Assembly: GCA_014163555.1 (NCBI GenBank)
Contig: JACJGO010000012.1
Coordinates: 62,001 to 126,000, forward strand
DNA: 64,000 bases
Source of the DNA: Flavisolibacter longurius
GTDB lineage: Bacteria; Bacteroidota; Bacteroidia; Chitinophagales; Chitinophagaceae
Direction: 5' to 3'
Shown here in pieces: positions 18,292 through 25,300 of this stretch; the first letter of the stretch is position 1; each line of letters starts with the position of its first letter. The notes under the pieces are model-generated. The model was not told the origin of the DNA, searched no databases, and was given only the letters and a program-made list of their open reading frames with translations. The position numbers and the translations under genes are program-made.

Positions 18292-19776
18292 ATGAAACGA
18301 ATGAAGAAAATTGCTGCCCTGCTGGTATTGTTATCCGCAGGTGCCTTTTACTGGAGCGGATGTACGAATGGTGAGGAGGAAGGATATACCCTGGCGAAAA
18401 CACACTGTCAATCCTGTCACCTTTTACCGGAACCCAGTCTGCTGAATAAAAAAACCTGGTTCAATCATGTTTTACCAAAGATGGGTGGACTTTTGGGATT
18501 TGAACGCTTTGACAACAGCGCCTATTTTGAAAGTGGCCGGACACATGGAGCAATGTCGCTCACTGACTGGAACAAGATCGTTTCGTATTATGTTGAAAAT
18601 GCCCCTGACTCTCTCAAGGGTGAAAAGCCGGAAGCCATAACTGTAGGAATACAAGGCATGTCCGTTTCTGCACCACAGTTTGCCGTTAAAGATCCTGCCA
18701 CAACATTTGTAGGAATAAATTCCAACACAAAACTCTTGTTTGCCGATGGGGTTTCCCAAAATTTGTACAGGCTATCAACAGAGAGAACGTTGATGGATTC
18801 TGTCAAGGGAGAAAAAGGGATTGTACATGTGCGGGAGAAAGATTCAATTGTAGCTATACTTTCCATGGGTGTGCTTTATCCTTCGGATGAAAAAAGCGGT
18901 AAGCTCATTGTACATGACCTTCGAGCCGGTGATTCACGCACCTTGCTCGACAGCCTTCAACGGCCGGTATTTGCGGAGTACAGTGACTTGAATACTGATG
19001 GACAGGAAGATATTATTCTCTGCGAATTTGGAAACTTGTCCGGCCAGTTAAGCTGGTACCAGAACAAGGGCAATACTACCTACCAAAAACATGTACTCAG
19101 GGCCTTGCCAGGCGCCATCCGTACACAGGTGGTAGATTGGAACAAGGATAATCGTCCCGACATTGTGGCCATGCTGGCCCAAGGAGATGAAGGCATCTTT
19201 ATCTATGAAAACAAGGGCGGAGGTAAATTTGCAGAAAGCCGCTTACTGCGCTTGCATCCTTCCTACGGCTCCAACTATTTTGAGTTGGCTGACTTTAACG
19301 GTGACGGACACTCGGATATTTTGGCCACAAACGGTGATAATGGCGATTACCCGCCTATATTAAAGCCTTACCATGGCATCCGCATATACCTGAATGATGG
19401 AAAAAACCGTTTTCAGGAAGCCGTTTTTTTACCGGTAAATGGCGCCAGCAAAGCCGTTGCGAGGGATTTTGACGGCGATGGCGATCTTGATATCGCCTCC
19501 ATATCTTATTTTCCTGATTACGATTCCCGGCCTTCGGAAAGTTTCTTATATTGGGAGAACAAAGGTGGATTGTCCTTCCGGCCGTTTACCATAAAGGAAG
19601 CCACTGCCGGCCGCTGGCTGACCATGGAAGCCGGTGATGTGGACGGAGATGGAGATTTAGACATTTTGTTGGGCAATGCCAAATTTACATTGGGATATAT
19701 ACCAGACTGGCTGATGAAACAGTGGAATACTTCTGCTCCTTCTTTGCTTGTTATAAAAAATTTACGCAAAGGCTGA
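18292..19776 (+). CDS. surface lipoprotein combining a CxxCH haem motif with FG-GAP repeats
   Basis: A 494-residue lipoprotein (lipobox YWSGC, Cys24). Directly after the lipid anchor comes a single cytochrome-c-type haem motif, CQSCH (39-43), in the context KTHCQSCHLLPEPSLL. Residues ~220-480 carry FG-GAP/VCBS Ca-binding loops (DLNTDGQED, DWNKDNRPD, DFNGDGHSD, DFDGDGDLD, DVDGDGDLD). I chose ATG 18292 because the upstream frame from 18247 adds a non-signal leader. The combination suggests a surface electron-transfer or peroxidase-partner protein on a beta-propeller scaffold. It lies 71 bases after ASPIC lipoprotein 1 and 35 bases before the haloperoxidase-like gene, so the three are probably one transcript. 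Confidence 0.85.
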   Translation: MKRMKKIAALLVLLSAGAFYWSGCTNGEEEGYTLAKTHCQSCHLLPEPSLLNKKTWFNHVLPKMGGLLGFERFDNSAYFESGRTHGAMSLTDWNKIVSYYVENAPDSLKGEKPEAITVGIQGMSVSAPQFAVKDPATTFVGINSNTKLLFADGVSQNLYRLSTERTLMDSVKGEKGIVHVREKDSIVAILSMGVLYPSDEKSGKLIVHDLRAGDSRTLLDSLQRPVFAEYSDLNTDGQEDIILCEFGNLSGQLSWYQNKGNTTYQKHVLRALPGAIRTQVVDWNKDNRPDIVAMLAQGDEGIFIYENKGGGKFAESRLLRLHPSYGSNYFELADFNGDGHSDILATNGDNGDYPPILKPYHGIRIYLNDGKNRFQEAVFLPVNGASKAVARDFDGDGDLDIASISYFPDYDSRPSESFLYWENKGGLSFRPFTIKEATAGRWLTMEAGDVDGDGDLDILLGNAKFTLGYIPDWLMKQWNTSAPSLLVIKNLRKG

Positions 19777-19811
19777 CGGTCTGCGTCGGTCCCAACGCCA
19801 AATGGATTCAT

Positions 19812-21152
19812 ATGAAGCATGTTTTTTTACTGGGCCTGCTATCGCTGACACTTTTCAGTTGCACCGAAAAGAAAACCGCAGATCCGGCTCTGGCTACCGA
19901 TGTGGATCTCCTGCACCGGAATGAAGACCAGCTCACAAAAGTGATCATATACGATGTGTTTTCGCCACCGGTTTCCAGCCGGATATATGCCTATACCTCA
20001 TTGGCGGCCTATGAGGCTATTCGCCACCAGGACCCGCAGAGTGAATCCATCGCTGGCCGCATGCAAGGTTTTGATGCCATGCCGCTGCCGGAGAAAAACA
20101 AGACCTATAATTACCTGCTGGCGGCAACAAGGGCCTATTTTACCGTGGCCGAAAAAGTGACGTTTTCCATTGATAGTTTAAAGCGGTACCAAAACGGCGT
20201 CTATAGGAATTTTAAAGCTTTGCTGGATGAACAGACCTTTCAAAATTCCCTGGCATTTGGCGAAAGCATCGGGAAAAAAGTACTGGAACGCAGCACCAAA
20301 GACATGTACAAGCAAACCCGTGGCATGCCGAAATTTATCGGCAGTCATGAAGCGGGAAAATGGCGGCCAACACCTCCTGACTATATGGATGCTGCCGAAC
20401 CGCATTGGGCCCTGATCAAGCCGATGTTGCTTGATTCTGCAGCGCAGGTTCGTTGTCCTTTGCCTCCGGCTTTCAGTAGCGACAATAAAAGTGCATTTGC
20501 TAAATCGGTCGCAGAGGTATATACCATCACCACCAGCTTAACAGAAGAGCAGAAACAGATTGCCAAATACTGGGATGACAATCCGTTTGTGGTGGAGCAT
20601 TCCGGCCACATGATGTTTGCCAATAAAAAGATCACACCTGTTGGCCATTGGATGGGCATTACCAACATTGCCAGCCGTTTGAAAAAAGCCGACGCCGTGG
20701 AAACTGCCAGGGCGTATGCCTTAACAGCTGCCGCTATTTTTGATGCCATCATTACATGCTGGAAAACAAAATTTGAGCTACAACATATTCGCCCCATCAC
20801 TGTTATCAACGAAACTATCGACCCGGTTTGGCAGCCCTTTCTGCAAACGCCACCGTTTCCCGAACATCCGAGCGGACACAGTGCCATTTCCGCAGCCGCT
20901 GCTACAGTGCTGACTGAATTGTATGGAGAATTTCCTTTTGAAGATACAAGCGATCTCCCCTACATCGGAATGAAGCGATCCTTCCCATCCTTCAATAAAG
21001 CAGCGGAGGAAGCATCTATCAGCCGTGTGTATGGCGGTATTCACTATAAGGACGGGGTAGATGCCGGTGCCACCATCGGTCGGGAAGTAGGAACGCATGC
21101 TATTAAATTGTTCCTGGAAAAAGATGCGCAAAAGGCCGTGGTGGCGAAATAG
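19812..21152 (+). CDS. vanadium-dependent haloperoxidase / PAP2-type lipoprotein 1
   Basis: A 446-residue lipoprotein (lipobox LTLFSC, Cys17) of the PAP2/haloperoxidase superfamily. The cofactor-site residues of vanadium haloperoxidases and acid phosphatases are all present: Lys320 and Arg327 (WKTKFELQHIRP), Ser-Gly-His 354-356 (HPSGHS), Arg405 (SISR) and His411 (GGIHY). Vanadate-loaded members oxidise halides with hydrogen peroxide; phosphate-handling members hydrolyse phosphoesters, and sequence alone does not separate them. The start at 19812 is chosen because it gives the lipoprotein signal; the frame upstream overlaps the previous gene. The neighbours (haem-FG-GAP lipoprotein, thioredoxin-like protein) favour a redox role. 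Paralogues lie at 42555 and 46120. Confidence 0.87.
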   Translation: MKHVFLLGLLSLTLFSCTEKKTADPALATDVDLLHRNEDQLTKVIIYDVFSPPVSSRIYAYTSLAAYEAIRHQDPQSESIAGRMQGFDAMPLPEKNKTYNYLLAATRAYFTVAEKVTFSIDSLKRYQNGVYRNFKALLDEQTFQNSLAFGESIGKKVLERSTKDMYKQTRGMPKFIGSHEAGKWRPTPPDYMDAAEPHWALIKPMLLDSAAQVRCPLPPAFSSDNKSAFAKSVAEVYTITTSLTEEQKQIAKYWDDNPFVVEHSGHMMFANKKITPVGHWMGITNIASRLKKADAVETARAYALTAAAIFDAIITCWKTKFELQHIRPITVINETIDPVWQPFLQTPPFPEHPSGHSAISAAAATVLTELYGEFPFEDTSDLPYIGMKRSFPSFNKAAEEASISRVYGGIHYKDGVDAGATIGREVGTHAIKLFLEKDAQKAVVAK

Positions 21153-21236
21153 AATCCAACTTTTTTGGAACAAATGCCAGCGCTAATTGTGAACCAAAAA
21201 GAAAACACCGTAACCTACGTTACATACCAAAAGCTG

Positions 21237-21731
21237 ATGAAAGAAATAGCACGGTGGGGCAGTTTGTTCTGTTTTTTCTTTCTTCTGGGATCAACGGAAT
21301 TGAAGGCACAAACCAAGGATACACTTCCCCTATTTGGCATGACGCTTTCCAATGGCCGCTATTTTCAAAGCAATGCGATTCCCAAAAATAAGCCGGTGGT
21401 ACTAATTTATTTTGCGCCGGACTGCGACCATTGTCACACACTGATGAACGCATTCTTTCAAAGGGCCAGCGACTTTCAAACTGCTACCGTAGTGATGGTA
21501 ACCTTCAAGCCAGTGAACGAATTGATCGCTTTTGAACGGTCCTACCAAACCAATCAATATCCGCATGTGATTGTTGGTACGGAAGGTGCCGCCCAATGGC
21601 TTCGACGATATTATAGGTTGCAGAGCACACCGTTTACTGCCCTTTATGATAAGGAGGGAAAGCTTGTTGTCAGCTATCGCAAAGACACGCCAGTAGCTAA
21701 ATTGCTGCAGCAGTTAAACAAGCTGTCTTAA
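21237..21731 (+). CDS. exported thioredoxin-fold protein with CxxC
   Basis: A 164-residue product starting at ATG 21237, which gives a hydrophobic signal segment (SLFCFFFLLGSTELKAQ); the earlier TTG/ATG at 21165/21174 would bury it. A thioredoxin fold follows with the redox motif CDHC (63-66) in IYFAPDCDHCHTLM and the cis-Pro block STPFTALYDKEGK. It most resembles periplasmic thiol-disulphide oxidoreductases of the TlpA/ResA type. As the last gene of the susCD 1 / haloperoxidase set, it could keep the CxxCH cysteines of the haem lipoprotein reduced for haem attachment, or handle oxidative damage from haloperoxidase products. This role is inference. Confidence 0.8.
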   Translation: MKEIARWGSLFCFFFLLGSTELKAQTKDTLPLFGMTLSNGRYFQSNAIPKNKPVVLIYFAPDCDHCHTLMNAFFQRASDFQTATVVMVTFKPVNELIAFERSYQTNQYPHVIVGTEGAAQWLRRYYRLQSTPFTALYDKEGKLVVSYRKDTPVAKLLQQLNKLS

Positions 21732-21772
21732 AAAAACGTTTTGATAAGTATAGCTGATTACAACAATGGTTG

Positions 21773-21806
21773 TTTGGCGCTGATCCAATCCGGTATTTTA
21801 TCTTTC
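21773..21806 (+). promoter_or_regulatory. putative promoter of the VOC gene, start-proximal
   Basis: TTTG (21773-21776), a 22-base spacer and TATCTTTC (21799-21806; one mismatch to TAnnTTTG). The ATG follows only 4 bases later, so the transcript would be leaderless or nearly so. Confidence 0.4.
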
Positions 21807-21810
21807 AGAA

Positions 21811-22212
21811 ATGTTACACCTGCAAAACGTTCATCACATTGCCATCATTTGCTCCGATTACCTGCGATCGAAAGCTTTTTATACGGAAGTGATGGGATTG
21901 CAGATCATCCGTGAAGTGTATAGAAAAGAAAGGGACTCTTATAAGCTGGACCTGTCCCTGAACGGAAACTATATCATTGAACTATTTTCATTCCCCCATC
22001 CGCCACCACGGCCTTCACGGCCCGAAGCGGCAGGATTGCGTCACCTTGCATTTGCTGTAGAAAATATTGAGGAAACAATTTTTGCCTTGAGCGAAAAAGG
22101 CATAACGGCGGAGCCTATCCGTACTGATGAATATACCGGAAGGCGCTTTAGTTTTTTTGCCGATCCTGATGGCTTGCCGCTAGAATTGTACGAAGTGGAA
22201 ATGCTTCCGTAA
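21811..22212 (+). CDS. VOC-superfamily (glyoxalase I-like, YaeR/GloA2 type) metalloprotein
   Basis: A 133-residue single-domain vicinal-oxygen-chelate protein made of two beta-alpha-beta-beta-beta units. The expected metal ligands are visible: His8/9 (NVHHIAIIC), Glu57 (YIIELFSF), His78 (GLRHLAFAV) and Glu125 (LPLELYEVE). This layout fits the small glyoxalase-like proteins related to E. coli YaeR, whose substrate is unsettled. It has no signal peptide and should be cytoplasmic. It lies 43 bases before gluconokinase in the same direction and may be co-transcribed with the gluconate genes, which would suggest detoxifying a reactive carbonyl made during sugar oxidation. Confidence 0.88.
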   Translation: MLHLQNVHHIAIICSDYLRSKAFYTEVMGLQIIREVYRKERDSYKLDLSLNGNYIIELFSFPHPPPRPSRPEAAGLRHLAFAVENIEETIFALSEKGITAEPIRTDEYTGRRFSFFADPDGLPLELYEVEMLP

Positions 22213-22255
22213 AAAGAAAACAGTTTGCGTACATTTAATCCCTACACACCCTGGC

Positions 22256-23734
22256 ATGCAGCAATCCTATGTACTTGGCCTTGATATCGGGACCGGCAGT
22301 GTAAAAGCGGTAGCCCTGACCCCTGCGGGGAAGGTGCTTCACAGCGGACAGGTGTTTTATACAACCCCCGGGAAAACAGAACAGGATGTGGAACTGATCT
22401 GGCAGGCTTTTCTGCAGTGTATCCGCGAAATGGTAACTACAATACAAACTGCACCCCAGGCAATAGGCCTGAGCAGTGCAATGCACAGCATCCTGGGGGT
22501 GGGTAAAGAAGGGCAGCCTCTGACAAAGGCTATTCTTTGGTCAGATACCCGCAGCACCGAAATTGCCCAGGGACTACGCGGCACGCTTCTCGGCGAACAA
22601 CTTTACCTGGCAACGGGTACACCCATTCACTCCATGTCTCCGCTATGCAAGATCCGGTGGTGGCAGGAAAATGATCCGGCAACATTTTCGGCCGCCTATA
22701 AATTCATCTCCATCAAAGAAGCCATCTGGTACCGGCTGTTGGGTGAATACGTGATTGACTATTCCCTGGCCACGGCAACCGGAATGTTTAATCACCGGCA
22801 GCTCCGTTGGGATGATGCTGCGCTTTCCTTTGCCGGTATAACACCTGATAAACTATCGCATCCGGTACCGGCAACCTATCAAAAAACTAATCTATCATCT
22901 GAAGCGGCCACGTTGTTGGGTATTCCAACCGGTACACCTTTTTTTATGGGTGCCAGCGATGGTTGTTTGGCCAACCTGGGTAGCCTTTGTCTTTCTTCTG
23001 ACGTAGCGGCCGTCACTATCGGAACCAGTGCAGCCGTACGGATCACGACAAAGAACCCGGTGCAGAAACCGGAGCAAATGATTTTTAATTACCTGATGGA
23101 AGAAGGCACATATGTAAGTGGCGGTGGCATCAACAATGGCGGAAATGTATTTCAATGGCTGCTGAACAACCTGTTTATAGGGCATGCATCGGTGAAAACC
23201 TATGACGATCTTTTTGAGCTGCTGGCATCGGTAAAGGCAGGCAGTGAGGGTTTGTTGTTTCTTCCGTACCTGCACGGCGAACGGGCACCCATCTGGGATG
23301 AAAAGAGTTGCGGTGTTTATTTTGGACTAAAGGCCCGTCATGGCCTTGCACACATGGCCAGAGCCGCGGCAGAAGGTGTGGGCTTCGCTTTGTACCAGAT
23401 TCTTTCTCTCCTGGAGGAAGCCTGCGGCCCGGTGCGGCAACTCAGGGTAAGTGGAGGTCTGGTGGAAGCTTCCGCTGTTATGCAGCTTCTTGCCGACGTT
23501 ACAAACAAAGAAGTAGTGGTGCAGCAAACCGATGATGCTTCGGCTATCGGTGCTGCCATGCTGGTACTCAAGGAGTGTGGAATGATTGCTGACTATAACG
23601 CTATTCATTGGGAAGATGGTCAGGTTTATCTGCCGGACGCACATCATGCGGACCGTTATCAAAAATTGTTTACTGTTTATAAAAAGCTGTATCCTCTTCT
23701 GAAAGACGCCATGCATTCCATTCCCCAATTTTAA
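22256..23734 (+). CDS. gntK: gluconokinase, FGGY carbohydrate kinase family
   Basis: A 492-residue FGGY kinase with the N-terminal phosphate-binding block LGLDIGTGSVKAVAL (~8-22), the SSAMHSILGV loop, and the C-terminal ATP-binding FGGY region (RVSGGLVEASAVMQLLAD; later DASAIGAAMLV). The short N-terminal half and the SAMHSIL block fit Bacillus-type GntK gluconokinases more than xylulo- or glycerol kinases. Gluconate to 6-phosphogluconate is therefore the likely reaction. The next gene, 9 bases on, is a GntP-type gluconate permease, which supports that assignment strongly. The pair would take up and phosphorylate gluconate formed by periplasmic sugar dehydrogenases such as the GMC systems in this window. 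Confidence 0.9.
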   Translation: MQQSYVLGLDIGTGSVKAVALTPAGKVLHSGQVFYTTPGKTEQDVELIWQAFLQCIREMVTTIQTAPQAIGLSSAMHSILGVGKEGQPLTKAILWSDTRSTEIAQGLRGTLLGEQLYLATGTPIHSMSPLCKIRWWQENDPATFSAAYKFISIKEAIWYRLLGEYVIDYSLATATGMFNHRQLRWDDAALSFAGITPDKLSHPVPATYQKTNLSSEAATLLGIPTGTPFFMGASDGCLANLGSLCLSSDVAAVTIGTSAAVRITTKNPVQKPEQMIFNYLMEEGTYVSGGGINNGGNVFQWLLNNLFIGHASVKTYDDLFELLASVKAGSEGLLFLPYLHGERAPIWDEKSCGVYFGLKARHGLAHMARAAAEGVGFALYQILSLLEEACGPVRQLRVSGGLVEASAVMQLLADVTNKEVVVQQTDDASAIGAAMLVLKECGMIADYNAIHWEDGQVYLPDAHHADRYQKLFTVYKKLYPLLKDAMHSIPQF

Positions 23735-23743
23735 AACGATTTC

Positions 23744-25033
23744 ATGCAACTGCTTGTTCTTGGAGCGGCCATCCTTTTGCTGGTTATCCTCATCATAAAA
23801 AAATTGAATCCCATGCTGGCTCTTTTGCTGGTGTCGGTGTTCACAGGCCTGTCCCTAGGCATGCCGGTAGGGAAGGCGATCGCATCCATCAACAGCGGTA
23901 TAGGAGGTACGCTGGGAAGTATCGTTATGGTGCTGGCCCTTGGGGCAATGATCGGCAAACTGGCGGAAGAAAGCGGGGCGGCGCAAAAGCTTGTTTTTGT
24001 ACTAACGGAATGGTTTGGCATCCGGCACATTCAGTGGGCCATACTTTGCACAGGCCTGCTGGCAGGCATTCCACTGTTTTACAACGCCGGTTTTGTAGTG
24101 CTGATACCGTTGGTGTTTGCCCTGGCTAAAACAACAAAGTTGCCGCTCCTGTATGTGGGATTGCCGATGGTGGCGCCGCTTTCGGTTACCCATGGTTTTC
24201 TGCCACCACACCCGGGGCCTGTGGCCCTTGCGGGGATCCTGGGTGCCAACATCGGGCAGCTATTGCTTTATGGATTTATTTTGACGGTACCGGTTTCCAT
24301 CCTGGCCGGAATTGTTTATCCCCGTTTGGTTACAGGTCGTGGTGACGCAACAACAGGCGAATTGTCGCTTCCCCCTACGGAAGAAAAGGTACTTCCTTCC
24401 ACCGAAAAAAGTTTTATGGTCGTTCTTTCTCCGGTAGTGTTGATTGCTGCCGGAACGATTGGTGCCTATGCTACAACCGGCGTTGCCCGTTCGGCTTTCC
24501 AGTTTATTGAAGAACCCACGTTTGCTCTTTTGCTTTCTCTTTTACTGACGATTGGTTTGTTGCGCATACCGCTGTCCACAGCAATGGTGCATTGCATTGA
24601 AGGTGTGAAAAGTATTGCCATCATTATTCTTATCATCGCAGCCGGCGGTGCCTTCAAGCAGATCCTGGTTGACAGCAATATCGGGGAAACCATCAAAACC
24701 GGAACCGCTTCGCTCCATCTTTCTCCCCTGATTCTGGGATGGCTCATCGCAGCCCTGTTCCGGATAACATTGGGATCGGCAACAGTGGCTGCTCTCACAG
24801 CCTCCGGGCTGGTGCTCCCGTTGATTACCACCGGCGTATCGCCGGAACTGATGGTGCTTTCAGTAGGTGCCGGCAGTCTTTTTTGTTCCCACGTAAATGA
24901 TACGGGCTTTTGGATGTTCAAAGAATATTTCGGGCTTACTATTCAGCAAACCTTTCGCACCTGGACGGTCATGGAAAGCCTGATCTCACTGCTTGGGCTC
25001 GTTGGTGTCTTACTGCTTGATTATGTTGTTTAA
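23744..25033 (+). CDS. gntP: gluconate:H+ symporter, GntP family
   Basis: A 429-residue integral membrane protein made almost entirely of hydrophobic helices, with about a dozen transmembrane segments. Family blocks visible are the N-terminal LVILIIKKLNPMLALLLVSV, the glycine-rich LGSIVMVLALGAMIGKLAEESG, the TKLPLLYVGLPMVAPLSVTHGFLPPHPGP loop and the C-terminal GAGSLFCSHVNDTGFWMFKEYF block. GntP carriers import gluconate or related sugar acids with protons. It is the second gene of the gluconate operon, directly after gluconokinase. Confidence 0.93.
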   Translation: MQLLVLGAAILLLVILIIKKLNPMLALLLVSVFTGLSLGMPVGKAIASINSGIGGTLGSIVMVLALGAMIGKLAEESGAAQKLVFVLTEWFGIRHIQWAILCTGLLAGIPLFYNAGFVVLIPLVFALAKTTKLPLLYVGLPMVAPLSVTHGFLPPHPGPVALAGILGANIGQLLLYGFILTVPVSILAGIVYPRLVTGRGDATTGELSLPPTEEKVLPSTEKSFMVVLSPVVLIAAGTIGAYATTGVARSAFQFIEEPTFALLLSLLLTIGLLRIPLSTAMVHCIEGVKSIAIIILIIAAGGAFKQILVDSNIGETIKTGTASLHLSPLILGWLIAALFRITLGSATVAALTASGLVLPLITTGVSPELMVLSVGAGSLFCSHVNDTGFWMFKEYFGLTIQQTFRTWTVMESLISLLGLVGVLLLDYVV

Positions 25034-25300
25034 GACGCTTTCGGGCTCTTATTCTTCCCTTTCCGGAATAATTTTTCAAAAACTTGTTTTTCGTATAGCC
25101 ATGTTGGTTATGCCACTCTAAATCTGTGATAGCGAATAGGATGCAGAATAAAGAGATCATCCATTTTGTTTAATGTTTTATTCGAAATGGATACTATGTG
25201 TTGAAAAAACACGAAGAGTGGATAAAATGGCTTTAAAATAATTTTTCAAGCTTCAAAAAAACCCTAATTTAACACCTCAATAACAAAATCATTTGCTGCT
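25034..25300. promoter_or_regulatory. promoter region of susCD operon 2
   Basis: In this 267-base AT-rich spacer, TTG (25201-25203) is followed after 19 bases by TAAAATGG (25223-25230). GTGGATAAAA (25219-25228) matches the susC 1 promoter region. The short inverted repeat GTGTT-gaaaa-AACAC (25197-25211) overlaps the upstream element, and an imperfect palindrome around AAGCTT lies at 25244-25260. No gene is visible. Confidence 0.45.
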
